From: Thermoactinomyces daqus
Lineage (GTDB): Bacteria; Bacillota; Bacilli; Thermoactinomycetales; Thermoactinomycetaceae
Length of the DNA: 64,000 bases
NCBI RefSeq assembly: GCF_000763315.1
Contig: NZ_JPST01000003.1
Coordinates: forward strand, 186,001-250,000
Direction of reading: 5' to 3'
This document shows, in pieces, positions 8,982 to 17,818 of the stretch. Positions within the stretch are counted from its first letter, which is position 1. Each line of letters begins with the position of its first letter. The notes beneath the pieces are model-generated. The model was not told the DNA's origin, ran no database searches, and saw only the letters and a list, made by a program, of their open reading frames with translations. Made by a program: the position numbers and the translations under genes.

Positions 8982-9998
8982 TCAGTAAGCAAGCGCGTTC
9001 GGCTTAAGCTTGACCCGCTCTTTCACTTTCCGGTTAACCAGGTACTTTGGATACTCGCCTTTAAGCAGGACATCAGCCACGCCATGCGCCGCTTTTGAGC
9101 GCATCTCTTCCGCTGATTCCTCCGAATACCAGGCCATGTGAGGGGTAAGGGTTACTGATTTCATCGAGAGAAACGGATGGTCTGGCCGGATCGGTTCCTC
9201 CCCGGCCACATCAAGCGCTGCCCCGGCCAGGCTCCCTTCGCGCAGGGCTTCGATCAGTGCGTTTTCATCAACCACCGGACCGCGAGATGTATTGATGAGA
9301 TAAGCCTCTTTTTTCATTTGCCTCAATTGCTCCCTGCCGATCAACCCTTTTGTCTCTGCCGTCAGCGGTGCATGGACGGAAACGAAATCGGACCGCCTGC
9401 ACACTTCTTCGAGAGAGACCAGTGCAACACCGAGCGCTTCCGCCACCGGTTCCGGCACATAAGGATCATAAGCGATCACCCGGAGGCCGAGCGGCTTCAC
9501 CTTCTCTGCCAATCTTTGCGGAATTTTGCCAAAGCCCACCAGGCCGAGCGTCCGGTTCTGCAGGCGGTAAACAGGCTGGGTCACCTTGAAATCCCACTTT
9601 CCTTGTTTCACACATGCGTCGGCCAGAGAGATTTTACGGGCTTTGTCTAAAATGAGGGCCAGCGTATGATCCGACACCTCGTCCACGCAGTAATCCGGCA
9701 CATTGGCGACGCAAATGCCTCTCTCCGTTGCCGCATCGAGATCAATCGTGTTCACACCGACGCCGTAGCGGACAATCACTCTGCAGCGTTGAAGCTCACG
9801 AATCACTTTTCCGCTGATCGGCGCATATTGATTTAAGATCCCGTCGGCCTCCCGGCAAGCCCGAATCACCTCCTCCTCCGTTTTGCATTGGGCAGGAATC
9901 AATTCGATCTGTTCATGATCCAGCACTTTTTCTTCATAGCGCAGATCCTGATACTCCCAATCAGAAACGACCACTTTCCATTTGGGCAAATTCTCCAC
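8982..9998 (-). CDS. D-2-hydroxyacid dehydrogenase, C-terminal-binding-protein-like
   Basis: 338 residues of the NAD-dependent D-isomer-specific 2-hydroxyacid dehydrogenase family, closest in style to the bacterial CtBP-like group. The Rossmann motif is GLVGFGKIPQRLA. The catalytic set is Arg in INTSRGPVVDE, Glu in VAGEEPIRPDHP and His in LTPHMAWYSEESAEE; the WYSEES segment is typical of the CtBP group. It would reduce a 2-keto acid or oxidise a 2-hydroxyacid of the pathway. It is the first gene of the block with larA and ilvD homologues (24 bp before larA), behind the promoter at 10179-10207. GTG 9998 is the start used; no strong ribosome binding site is visible, and TTG 9989 after GGGGTGGAG is an alternative. 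Confidence 0.8.
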   Translation of the reverse strand: MENLPKWKVVVSDWEYQDLRYEEKVLDHEQIELIPAQCKTEEEVIRACREADGILNQYAPISGKVIRELQRCRVIVRYGVGVNTIDLDAATERGICVANVPDYCVDEVSDHTLALILDKARKISLADACVKQGKWDFKVTQPVYRLQNRTLGLVGFGKIPQRLAEKVKPLGLRVIAYDPYVPEPVAEALGVALVSLEEVCRRSDFVSVHAPLTAETKGLIGREQLRQMKKEAYLINTSRGPVVDENALIEALREGSLAGAALDVAGEEPIRPDHPFLSMKSVTLTPHMAWYSEESAEEMRSKAAHGVADVLLKGEYPKYLVNRKVKERVKLKPNALAY

Positions 9999-10075
9999 CC
10001 CATTCCGTCGTCAACGAGGATTTCTGCATTTGTTTTAGATTGTAAAACCCTGTTCTGATCCTTTCCTAAACAAAA

Positions 10076-10105
10076 GGGACATGACGCAATTCCTCACAAT
10101 GTCCC
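10076..10105. promoter_or_regulatory. Inverted repeat GGGACAT-16-ATGTCCC, possible operator or leader hairpin
   Basis: Two perfect 7-bp arms separated by 16 nt lie in the leader of the hydroxyacid dehydrogenase/larA/ilvD block, about 70-100 nt downstream of the predicted transcription start. They could bind one of the two IclR regulators or form an RNA hairpin. No T-tract follows, so a terminator is unlikely. Confidence 0.35.
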
Positions 10106-10178
10106 AAAAACCCCTCATTCCCGCCTGGTTTTTACCAATAAAAAATACTTTCACCAAATTATAATATTCTATAAATTT

Positions 10179-10207
10179 ATGTTATTATCTTTTATGATAA
10201 TTGTCAA
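10179..10207 (-). promoter_or_regulatory. Sigma-A-type promoter for the hydroxyacid dehydrogenase-larA-ilvD block
   Basis: On the minus strand a perfect -35 TTGACA (10207-10202) is followed by a 17-bp spacer and -10 TAACAT (10184-10179) in an A+T-rich stretch directly after the MFS gene stop. This suggests that the downstream block has its own promoter and does not depend only on read-through from the transporter gene. Confidence 0.55.
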
Positions 10208-11522
10208 TTAATTATGCGTGTCAACGCTTGCTTTTTCCTGTTGTCTGCTTTCTTTCCCCGGATCAATCGGTTCGATCTTACGGAGGCCAAACAGGTACGT
10301 GAGCGCACCGGCCATCGTAGCGGCCCCGGACACGAGCAGTGCAGGGATAAAAGAATGGGTGGTCGCAACAATCCATCCCGTAATGACTGGTCCCAAAATT
10401 CCTCCGAGATTGGACACGCAGTTTTGCAAGCCGCCAACGACCGATGTCATATTTCTCGGGGCAACATCCCCCGGCAGGGACCAGATGGCACAGGCGGCAA
10501 AAACCAGCCCGGCGTAGGAAACGGACAGCAACACAATGCACCAGACGGCGGAATCGACCAATCCGGCAAAAGCCCAGCAGCATTCCTCCAACGAGGTTGA
10601 TTTTGCGGGCAACCGTGAGCGATACCCCTTTGGTATAAAGGTAGTCGGAAAACCATCCGCCGACCAGCTCGGCGACTAACCCCGTCAAAGGCGGAATCAT
10701 CGCCACAAACCCCATCGTCAGCAATTTCATGTGACGCGCTTCGACCAGATACGTCGGAAACCAGGTAATAAAAAAATAGATCGCATAATTGAGCATGAAA
10801 AATCCGACGCACATCGCCCAGATATTGCGGTAGCGGAACAGTTGGTACCATTTGAGGGGTTGAACGCGGTCAATCCCTTCCTTTTTCACCTGTCCCTCGC
10901 GAATATAGGTGAGTTCCGCTTCGTTCACATACTTGTGCTTCTCCGGATCACGATAGTAAACCCACCAGATCGCCACCCAAACGAGCCCGATCAACCCGGA
11001 TACAATGAAAGGAACTTCCCAGCCGAATTTGCTGAGCAACCATACAACCACCGGCATGGCCAGCGCCGTCCCCACTTTGGAACCGCTGTCAAAAATGGCC
11101 GAAACCCTTGCCCTTTCTTTATCCGGAAACCACTTGGCCGTAACCCCGGCATTACTCGGATAGGCACCGGCTTCACCGATTCCCATCAAAACCCTTGTCG
11201 TGATGAGCGACGCTGCGCCGCGTGTCAAAACCGTAGCCGCCGTGGCCAGCGACCACCAGGCAACCGCAACGGCCAGACTGATTCGTTGCCCCACCTTATC
11301 GGCAAACCATCCGGCCGGAATTTGAAAAAGTGCGTAAGTCCAAAAAAAGGATGACATGACAAGTCCCATCGTCTCCGCAGAAAGATGAAATTCCTTCATT
11401 AAGGTCGGCGCAGCGGCAGAGATATTGGTCCGATCCAAATAATTGATCGCAATCGCAGCCCACATCAGAATGGCTATATTCCAGCGAACCTTCGTCCTCT
11501 TCTGATTCTTGATGATTTTCAA
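10208..11522 (-). pseudogene. MFS sugar-acid:proton symporter (anion:cation symporter family), one frameshift
   Basis: Twelve-helix MFS transporter of the ACS type (galactonate, hexuronate and glucarate carriers). Signature segments are INYLDRTNISAAAP, WTYALFQIPAGWFADKVGQR and RVLMGIGEAGAYPSNA. The start is TTG 11522, 6 nt after AAGGAGG. The reading frame breaks at the TTTT run near 10568-10571: one frame reads VGGMLLGF and the next resumes with AGLVDSAVWCIVLLSVSYAG and ends at 10208. The restored length is about 437 residues, normal for the family. One extra T, or two lost bases, explains it, so a sequencing error is possible. If real, the cluster has lost its dedicated importer. It follows the FAH/SDR genes in the same orientation. 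Confidence 0.8.
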
Positions 11523-11552
11523 AGGTAAACCTCCTTGCACAAGCAGGGTTTC

Positions 11553-11566
11553 GGAAAGCGTTTTCC
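11553..11566. promoter_or_regulatory. Candidate cre (CcpA-binding) box upstream of the MFS gene
   Basis: GGAAAGCGTTTTCC is nearly palindromic and fits 12 of 14 positions of the cre consensus TGWAANCGNTNWCA. It lies about 30 bp before the transporter start and would allow glucose repression of the downstream genes. The same 123-bp gap shows no other clear feature. Confidence 0.4.
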
Positions 11567-11645
11567 TCCGGGGCGATGTACCGACGCCACCGCGGGCGCC
11601 GCCTGACCACCTCCTTTCCTTCCGGAATCAAAATACTGAAAACCT

Positions 11646-12494
11646 CTATATTTCCTGCTTCATGTAATTGGTGAGCCGGCCCAGTTTGTCAATCTCGATG
11701 ACCACTTCATCCCCATCTTTTAACCAAACCTGTTTTTCTTTTGGATAACCGAGAATCACTCCCTCTGGCGTACCGGTGAAAATAATGTCCCCCGGGCTCA
11801 GCGTCATATGTTGCGAGATATAGCTGACAATTTCGCGGCAGGAAAAAATCATGTCTGAGGTATTGGAATTTTGACGGAGCTCGCCGTTTACATAAGTGCG
11901 AATTCCCAGGTTATCGGGATCTCCCACCTCGTCAGCGGTAACGAGATAGGGGCCGATGGGGCTGAATCCGTCACAACATTTGCCGAGCAGCCATTGATTT
12001 GTGCGAAATTGCAGATCGCGTGCCGAGACATCGTTGGCGGTGCAGTAACCGAAAACATAATCGAGTGCCTCCTCTTCGCTGACCCGTTTCGCCGTCTTGC
12101 CGATCACGATCGCCAGTTCAGCCTCATAATCCACCTGTTTGGAGTTGTGAGGAATGAGAATTTCATCCCGATCCGCAGCCAAGGTATTGGGGAATTTGTT
12201 AAACAAAATCGGCGTCTCCGGGATCGGCGAACCGGTTTCATCAGCATGTTTGCGGTAGTTGAGACCGACGCAAATCATTTTGCCCGGCTTCGGCAGACAA
12301 GGCCCCAAAGTTAATTCCTCTTCCTTCAGCCATTTGTCTTCCATTTCGCTTTTGGCCAATCGGTTCAGTTCCGCAAGAATAGCCTGTCCGCCGCTCACGA
12401 TTTCCTCCACCGAATGCGGAACGGGAACAACGCCTTTATCCGTAACAATTCCGGTACGCAAACCTGTGCTCGTGCGGTATGTCAGCAGTTTCAT
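11646..12494 (-). CDS. FAH-family hydrolase/hydratase (2,4-diketo-3-deoxy-sugar-acid hydrolase-like)
   Basis: 282-residue fumarylacetoacetate-hydrolase family protein of the compact type: a short N-terminal domain, then GLNYRKHADETG, VDYEAELAIVIGK (acidic metal ligands), TANDVSARDLQ and GDIIFTGTPEGV. Members include acylpyruvases, oxaloacetate tautomerases and the 2,4-diketo-3-deoxy-L-fuconate/rhamnonate hydrolases. The adjacent upstream SDR gene resembles 2-keto-3-deoxy-sugar-acid 4-dehydrogenases, so cleavage of the resulting 2,4-diketo acid to pyruvate plus a short hydroxyacid is the best guess. AAAGGAG lies 6-7 nt before ATG 12494. It differs from the other FAH-family protein of the cluster (3659-4540) in length and motifs, so the two are not duplicates. 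Confidence 0.75.
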   Translation of the reverse strand: MKLLTYRTSTGLRTGIVTDKGVVPVPHSVEEIVSGGQAILAELNRLAKSEMEDKWLKEEELTLGPCLPKPGKMICVGLNYRKHADETGSPIPETPILFNKFPNTLAADRDEILIPHNSKQVDYEAELAIVIGKTAKRVSEEEALDYVFGYCTANDVSARDLQFRTNQWLLGKCCDGFSPIGPYLVTADEVGDPDNLGIRTYVNGELRQNSNTSDMIFSCREIVSYISQHMTLSPGDIIFTGTPEGVILGYPKEKQVWLKDGDEVVIEIDKLGRLTNYMKQEI

Positions 12495-12538
12495 CGCGCT
12501 CTCTCCTTTAGGTTTGTCCTTGAATGGATTCTGTCGGA

Positions 12539-13309
12539 TTACGCCATTTTGCCGAAGACGACGCCGCCATCGACGTAGAGCGGTGAACCCATGATGAACC
12601 TCGATTCGTCGGAGGCGAGGAACAGAGCGGCTCTGGCCACATCTTCCGGTCTGCCCAATTCGCTGTTCAGCTGTCGCTTTTTAATTCCCTCCAACGCCTC
12701 TTCCGGATTTTCATACGAATGTTTCAAATAATCCTCGACGAACGGGGTGAGAATCGTTCCCGGCAACAGGGCATTGACACGGATCCCGTAAGGAGCGTAG
12801 TCGACTTGCATCGATTTGGTCAAAGCGAGAACCGCCCCTTTTGTTGCCGAATAAACCGCCCTTTTCATCAGACCGATCTCCGCGATGCAGGACGACATGT
12901 TGATAATGCAACCCTCTTTTCTTTGCATCATGTGCGGAATAACCGACTTGCTCGGCAGAAAAACGCCTTTGAGGTTTACATTGACAACCCGATCCCACAT
13001 CTCTTCACTGGTCTCATGAACGGCTCCGACACCCGAGATCCCGGCATTGTTAAATAAAACATCGATTTGTCCATAGCGGTCAAGCGCTTTTTCCACCATC
13101 GTCTCCACTTCTGCCGCTTTGGTTACATCCGCCTGAAGAAATATCGCTTCCCCTCCCTGACGCTGAATTTCCTCCACCGTCTTCCGGCCCTGCACGGAAA
13201 TATCGTTGACAATGACCTTGGCCCCTTCCCCGGCAAACAGAAGCGCAGTCGCTTTGCCGATGCCTGAACCGGAACCGGTGATGAGCACGACCTTTCCTTT
13301 TAGCCTCAA
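12539..13309 (-). CDS. SDR-family NAD(P) oxidoreductase (2-keto-3-deoxy-sugar-acid dehydrogenase-like)
   Basis: Classical short-chain dehydrogenase, 256 residues. The cofactor loop is TGSGSGIGKA, the NNAG motif is NNAGISG, and the catalytic Ser/Tyr/Lys lie in INMSSCIAEIG and YSATKGA. The C-terminus has GSPLYVDGG. The start is TTG 13309: GGAGG sits 8 nt upstream, and protein similarity begins at RLKGKVVLITG, so a longer open frame reaching back to 13576 is spurious. It starts 1 bp after the IclR stop and is followed 44 bp later by the FAH-type gene. The pairing suggests oxidation of a 2-keto-3-deoxy acid at C4 before cleavage. Substrate inferred only. Confidence 0.75.
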   Translation of the reverse strand: MRLKGKVVLITGSGSGIGKATALLFAGEGAKVIVNDISVQGRKTVEEIQRQGGEAIFLQADVTKAAEVETMVEKALDRYGQIDVLFNNAGISGVGAVHETSEEMWDRVVNVNLKGVFLPSKSVIPHMMQRKEGCIINMSSCIAEIGLMKRAVYSATKGAVLALTKSMQVDYAPYGIRVNALLPGTILTPFVEDYLKHSYENPEEALEGIKKRQLNSELGRPEDVARAALFLASDESRFIMGSPLYVDGGVVFGKMA

Positions 13310-13310
13310 C

Positions 13311-14087
13311 TCAGTTTCCTCCTTCAGAAAAAAATGAGAAACCGGCATGCAGCGATAACCGCCTGGCCAGACGGATAATTTCCGCCCTGGCCCTCTCCCT
13401 TTTTTTCTCCCAGCTCGCCTCACCCATCGCGAAGCTGACGGCTGCCTCGATCCGCCCCAGCTGATTGTAAATCGGGGCCGCAACACAATAAATTCCAATG
13501 ACGGCTTCCTGCTCATCACAGGCACAGCCATCTTTTTGCACCTGGCGGGTTTGCTTCCACAGCAGCTCTGAATCAATGATCGTATACGGAGTAACCGATT
13601 TCAGGCTGGCGGACGGAAACAGACGGCAAAACTGTTCACGGTTCAACCGGGATAACATCGCTTTGCCCAAAGCAGTCGCATGAGCGGGAAAACGCATTCC
13701 CGGACTTGTCACCAACTGCACCGGAGAACGCGATTCCTCTTTCGCCAGATACAGAATATGGTCATCATCCAAAACGGCGAGCTGGACCGTTTCTTTGACC
13801 CGCTCAACCGCGGCGGCCGCCTCCCGGTAAAAGACTTGCACGAGATCAAATTGCTGAAAATAAGCGGCGGCCAGCGCTCCCAGGGCAGGGCCGAGCGCAT
13901 ACGTCTCCTTTTTGTCTTTTTGTACCCAACCCAGCTGTTCCATCGTTCGGAGAAGCACAAACATCGAACTCTTATTCACGTGAAAACGGTTCGCCAAGTC
14001 AATCAGACGGTACTTCGACGGCTCACGGGCAAGCACTTCCAAGACGGCATGTGCCCGTTCAATGGCCGGAACCCGATACTTTGTCAT
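13311..14087 (-). CDS. IclR-family transcriptional regulator
   Basis: 258 residues with the IclR winged-helix domain (AIERAHAVLEVL, LIDLANRFHVNKSSMFVLLRTM) and a C-terminal effector domain (PAHATALGKAMLSRL, CVAAPIYNQ). It is the first gene of the minus-strand sugar-acid cluster and is divergent from the peptide-transport operon at 14406, so it may act on both through the shared 318-bp A+T-rich region. It is clearly different in sequence from the second IclR gene at 4698, so the cluster has two separate sensors. Start ATG 14087. Ligand unknown; a cluster intermediate is likely. Confidence 0.85.
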   Translation of the reverse strand: MTKYRVPAIERAHAVLEVLAREPSKYRLIDLANRFHVNKSSMFVLLRTMEQLGWVQKDKKETYALGPALGALAAAYFQQFDLVQVFYREAAAAVERVKETVQLAVLDDDHILYLAKEESRSPVQLVTSPGMRFPAHATALGKAMLSRLNREQFCRLFPSASLKSVTPYTIIDSELLWKQTRQVQKDGCACDEQEAVIGIYCVAAPIYNQLGRIEAAVSFAMGEASWEKKRERARAEIIRLARRLSLHAGFSFFSEGGN

Positions 14088-14405
14088 TAGTTCACTCTTC
14101 TTCGTAAACAGGATTAATTGATTTATAATCCTTCATCTTAAATTTGTAAACAGTCTTGGTTTATTATATTAAACTATGTTTATATTTCATTATATAGAAT
14201 ATAACAAATATTTTGTACAAATACAATGATGATTCATGAGCATTCATTCACATTAACCATATAATCACTTATCATTTTAAACAAAATGTTCATTAAATAA
14301 TAAATCTTCATTGATTTATGAAATAGATTCATTATATAGTAATACAAAACGAAAGAATCATGAAATCATCCCTTACCATATGAACAAACTAGGGGAGGCT
14401 GAATC
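14088..14405. promoter_or_regulatory. Divergent promoter region with a repeated 12-mer
   Basis: A very A+T-rich 318-bp gap with no gene. The 12-mer TTCATTATATAG occurs at 14186-14197 and 14328-14339. The second copy overlaps the -10 of a plausible plus-strand promoter (TTGATT 14311-14316, 18-bp spacer, TATAGT 14335-14340). The first copy overlaps a minus-strand TATAAT-like -10 for the IclR gene. Several ATGA/TCAT half-sites are scattered between them. These are candidates for IclR binding. The 12-mer is low-complexity, so chance is possible. Confidence 0.45.
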
Positions 14406-15926
14406 GTGAAAAAATCATGGTTGATCGCATTCATTTTGCTGCTGGGCAGTTCTCTGCTTCTCGGGGGCTGCAACGGCCAACAGGCAGGAACAGACCGGGA
14501 TGAAGATACGATCAATATCTCGCTGAATGCCGATCCGCCGAAGCTGGACCCGGCCTATTCCAGCGCTTTAGTCGACAGAATGGTGTTTCAAAGCATTTTT
14601 GACAAGCTGGTTGATCTGGATCAACACGGAAATATCGTGCCGATGCTGGCAGAAAAGCGGGAAATTTCGCCTGATGACAAAACCTTTATCTTTCATCTGC
14701 GAAAGGGAGTCAAATTTCAGGATGGCACGGACTTTAATGCCGAGGCGGTAAAATTCAACTTTGCGCGTTACATGCAACCGGATTCCGTACGCAGAAACGA
14801 ACTGAAACTGGTCGATCATGTCACCGCACTCGACCCGTATACGGTGAAAGTACAGCTCAAGCAGCCTTTCGCGCCATTTTTGGCAGTGTTGACGGATCGC
14901 GCCGGCATGATGGTCTCCCCCGCTGCCGTGCAAAAAGAGGGGAAAAACTTCATGAATCATCCCGTGGGAACCGGCCCGTTTCTCTATAAAAGCCGCATCA
15001 AAGGCTCGACCATCGTTTTGGAAAAGAATCCCCATTACTGGCGAAAAGGCCTGCCGAAGGTAAACAGAGTGGTCTACAAGGTGATTGTCGATCCGAACGT
15101 CGCCTTGATGAACCTCCGCAGCGGAGATGTGGACATCACCAACAAATTTCCTCCCAGGGAAATCGGCCGGATCATCAACGATGCCCAAGTAAGGGTGATA
15201 AATCATGAGTCGGAGGGATATCAGGGATTTCACTTGAACATGGCGAAACCTCCCTTCAATAAAAAGGAACTCCGGCAAGCGGTCGATCTCCTGATAAATC
15301 GCGAGGCCATCGCCAAAGTCGTATTCGGGCCCGCCGGTTCTCCCGCCTACTCACCGTTCGTTCCAAGCCACTTTGCCTATAACCCCGATGACCGACCGGA
15401 AACGCCCAATGTAAAAAAAGCAAAGGAACTGCTGGAGAAGGCGGGAATGAAAAACGGATTTACCTTTACCTTGAAGATTCCGACCACCCCCGCCGGCCAA
15501 CAGGTGGGGCAAATGATCCAAAATATGTTGAGACCGGCTGGTATTCATGTCCAGCTGGAAAAGGTGGAATTCGGAACCATGATCGAGCAGGCGGAGACCG
15601 GAAATATGCAGGCTGTCGCACTCGGCTGGAGCGGACGCCCCGACCCGGATTTAAATATTTACGATTTCCTCGCTTCAACCGGTTCGCAAAACTATTCGCA
15701 TTACAGCAATCCGCAAGTGGACAGGCTGCTCATCGACGCACGCCGTGAGATGGATCAATCAAAGCGGAAAGCGATATATGACCGGATCATGAAAATCGTG
15801 CATGAAGATGTTCCCTATGTTTATCTCTACAACGAACATGACGTGTCCGGCCTGTCGAAGAATGTGCAAGGCTTTCAATATATTCCCGACGGTCTGATCC
15901 GTACGGCGGAACTCAGCAAAAAATAA
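14406..15926 (+). CDS. ABC transporter substrate-binding lipoprotein, family 5 (peptide/glutathione type)
   Basis: 506 residues with a lipoprotein signal peptide ending in LLLGGC (lipidated Cys near residue 22), so it is anchored outside the membrane. The SBP_bac_5 body is clear: LNADPPKLDPAYSSALVDRM, LRKGVKFQDGTDFNAEAVKF, HPVGTGPFLYKS and the late LNIYDFLAS. The family binds di/oligopeptides, glutathione, nickel chelates or opines. GTG 14406 lies 7 nt after AGGGGAGG. Two permease genes follow, then an Lrp regulator and a gamma-glutamyltransferase, which points to gamma-glutamyl peptides or glutathione as cargo; this is inference from context. Confidence 0.85.
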   Translation: MKKSWLIAFILLLGSSLLLGGCNGQQAGTDRDEDTINISLNADPPKLDPAYSSALVDRMVFQSIFDKLVDLDQHGNIVPMLAEKREISPDDKTFIFHLRKGVKFQDGTDFNAEAVKFNFARYMQPDSVRRNELKLVDHVTALDPYTVKVQLKQPFAPFLAVLTDRAGMMVSPAAVQKEGKNFMNHPVGTGPFLYKSRIKGSTIVLEKNPHYWRKGLPKVNRVVYKVIVDPNVALMNLRSGDVDITNKFPPREIGRIINDAQVRVINHESEGYQGFHLNMAKPPFNKKELRQAVDLLINREAIAKVVFGPAGSPAYSPFVPSHFAYNPDDRPETPNVKKAKELLEKAGMKNGFTFTLKIPTTPAGQQVGQMIQNMLRPAGIHVQLEKVEFGTMIEQAETGNMQAVALGWSGRPDPDLNIYDFLASTGSQNYSHYSNPQVDRLLIDARREMDQSKRKAIYDRIMKIVHEDVPYVYLYNEHDVSGLSKNVQGFQYIPDGLIRTAELSKK

Positions 15927-15938
15927 AGGAGGAAAAAC

Positions 15939-16892
15939 ATAGCCATCATCATCAGGCGCCTGTTGCTCGCCATCCCTGTCGTTTTCCTCGTCACCCTCAT
16001 GGTCTTCTCCTTGATGCACATGCTCCCCGGTGATCCGGCAACCGTCATTCTCGGCCAGGAAGCCACCCCGGAAGCAGTGGCCGCTCTCCGGGCTGAACTG
16101 GGTTTGAACAAGCCCCTCCCGGTTCAGTACTTCGATTGGTTGTCCGGAGTCCTGCACGGCAATCTGGGCAACTCTCTCGTCGACCATACCCCGGTTGCCC
16201 AGTTGATCATGGAGCGGTTGCCCGCCACGATCGAACTGACGCTCGGCACCTTTATCGTCGCGACCCTGATCGCCGTTCCGGCCGGAATCCTGTCCGCAGT
16301 GCGTCCGCGCAGCCTGACCGATTATTCGGGCACTTTGTTTGCCCTGTGCGGCATGTCGGTTCCCCATTTCTGGCTCGGCATGATGCTGATTATTTTGTTC
16401 GCCGTCAAGTTGGGCTGGGTGCCTGCATCCGGTTACGTTCCATTTTTTGATGATCCCCTGGGAAATCTCTCCGCGATGATCCTGCCCATCATCGCCACCG
16501 GCCTGCGTGAATCGGCCGTTCTCATGCGGATGATGCGCAGCAGTCTGCTGGAAGCGCTTCAAGCCGACTACATTCGCACCGCTTATGCGAAGGGATTGAA
16601 AGAAAGGTTGGTCATTCTCCGCCATGCGCTGAAAAACGCCCTGGTTCCCGTCGTCACGACGAGCGGCTTGGTTGTCGCCGGGCTCCTCGGGGGCCTGGTC
16701 ATTACGGAATCGATCTTCTCGATCCCCGGCTTCGGCAAGCTGATCGTCGATTCGATATTCAACCGCGATTTTGTCACGGTGCAAGGAGCGGTTCTCGTTT
16801 CAGCCTTGCTGATTGTGCTGATCAATCTGTTGGTCGACATTCTCCATTTCATCATCGACCCGCGGATAAAGTCGGGAAAGGAGGTTGGATAA
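15939..16892 (+). CDS. ABC transporter permease (DppB/GsiC type) with an apparent ATA start codon
   Basis: About 317 residues, six membrane segments; the conserved early segment LLLAIPVVFLVTLMVFSLM is followed by LPGDPATVILGQEA, and the EAA-loop region reads IRTAYAKGLKERLVILRHAL. A perfect GGAGG (15928-15932) is followed 6 nt later by ATA (15939) in frame, where ATG would be expected. The first ordinary start codon in frame is TTG 15963, which would cut into the first membrane helix and lies far from the ribosome binding site. Either ATA is used weakly, or an ATG has mutated. It ends 1 bp before the next permease start codon, indicating tight operon coupling. Confidence 0.75.
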   Translation: MAIIIRRLLLAIPVVFLVTLMVFSLMHMLPGDPATVILGQEATPEAVAALRAELGLNKPLPVQYFDWLSGVLHGNLGNSLVDHTPVAQLIMERLPATIELTLGTFIVATLIAVPAGILSAVRPRSLTDYSGTLFALCGMSVPHFWLGMMLIILFAVKLGWVPASGYVPFFDDPLGNLSAMILPIIATGLRESAVLMRMMRSSLLEALQADYIRTAYAKGLKERLVILRHALKNALVPVVTTSGLVVAGLLGGLVITESIFSIPGFGKLIVDSIFNRDFVTVQGAVLVSALLIVLINLLVDILHFIIDPRIKSGKEVG

Positions 16893-16893
16893 G

Positions 16894-17796
16894 ATGAGCC
16901 GGACAGCTGCCGATTCGGTGCCAACACCCGATCAGACCCAAACGCGCCGGGAAAGTCAGTGGGAAGACTTTTTTCGCCGCTTTGCCCGAAACAAACTGGC
17001 CGTTGCGGGAGCGGTCATTTTTGTCTTCCTGATCCTTACGGCCGTCTTTGCCCCATGGATCTCCACCCACGATCCGATTTATGACCAGGATTACTCCGCC
17101 ATTCTGCAAAGTCCGGGGCACAATCATCTCCTCGGCACGGATGATCTCGGCCGTGACACCTTCTCCAGACTCGTCTACGGGGCCCGCCTTTCGCTGGAAG
17201 CCGCCGTTGTCTCCGTGGGAATCGCTCTGGTGATCGGAGTTCCGATCGGTCTGGTATGCGGATATTTCCGCGGTTTTTGGGATGAATGGATTGTCATGCG
17301 CATTGTCGATGCAATGCAGGCATTTCCGTCCCTCATCCTCGCCTTGGCCATGGCCGCTGTGCTTGGAGGCGGATTTGGCAATGCCATCATCGCGATCGGG
17401 ATCGGTTTTATCCCTTCATTTGTCCGCATCACCCGTTCCCAGGTCATGTCCGTGACCAACCAGGAATTCGTCCAGGCCGCCCGGGCCGTCGGGGCAAACG
17501 ATTGGCGCATCATGTTTCTGCACGTATTGCCCAATTCCCTGGCACCGATTCTGGTACAAACCACTTTGGCAATGGCTTCGGCCATTATCGCGGAAGCAGG
17601 TTTGTCCTATCTGGGGCTTGGCGCCAAACCGGAAGAGCCCAGCTGGGGGTCCATGCTCAATGTCGCCCAAGGGTACTTGACGATCGATCCGTTGCTGGCT
17701 TTTTGGCCGGGGCTGGCCATTTTCCTGGTGGTGCTCGGCTTCAATCTGCTCGGCGACGGCATCCGCGAAGTATTGGACCCCAAATTGGATCGTTAA
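16894..17796 (+). CDS. ABC transporter permease (DppC/GsiD type)
   Basis: 300 residues; N-terminal extension then [21 protein letters not shown], the OppC/DppC-type helix, [21 protein letters not shown], and the EAA loop [19 protein letters not shown] followed by HVLPN. It forms the membrane channel with the preceding permease. ATG 16894 is chosen over an earlier TTG (16885) because the AAGGAGG at 16878-16884 has correct spacing to it. No ATPase genes (DppD/DppF type) follow; the next gene is an Lrp-family regulator, so the transporter must borrow an ATPase encoded elsewhere or is incomplete. Confidence 0.85.
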   Translation: MSRTAADSVPTPDQTQTRRESQWEDFFRRFARNKLAVAGAVIFVFLILTAVFAPWISTHDPIYDQDYSAILQSPGHNHLLGTDDLGRDTFSRLVYGARLSLEAAVVSVGIALVIGVPIGLVCGYFRGFWDEWIVMRIVDAMQAFPSLILALAMAAVLGGGFGNAIIAIGIGFIPSFVRITRSQVMSVTNQEFVQAARAVGANDWRIMFLHVLPNSLAPILVQTTLAMASAIIAEAGLSYLGLGAKPEEPSWGSMLNVAQGYLTIDPLLAFWPGLAIFLVVLGFNLLGDGIREVLDPKLDR

Positions 17797-17818
17797 CGAA
17801 AAGCCGGGAGGGATAAGG

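Noticed and set aside
13310-13576. N-terminal extension of the SDR gene to 13576
   Set aside because: It overlaps the IclR gene throughout, is Arg/Lys/Pro-rich without SDR similarity, and the TTG at 13309 has a proper ribosome binding site.
15759-16784. 341-codon minus-strand open frame opposite the ABC permease
   Set aside because: His/Gln/Gly/Asp-rich low-complexity translation typical of an antisense shadow; the permease frame has all family motifs.
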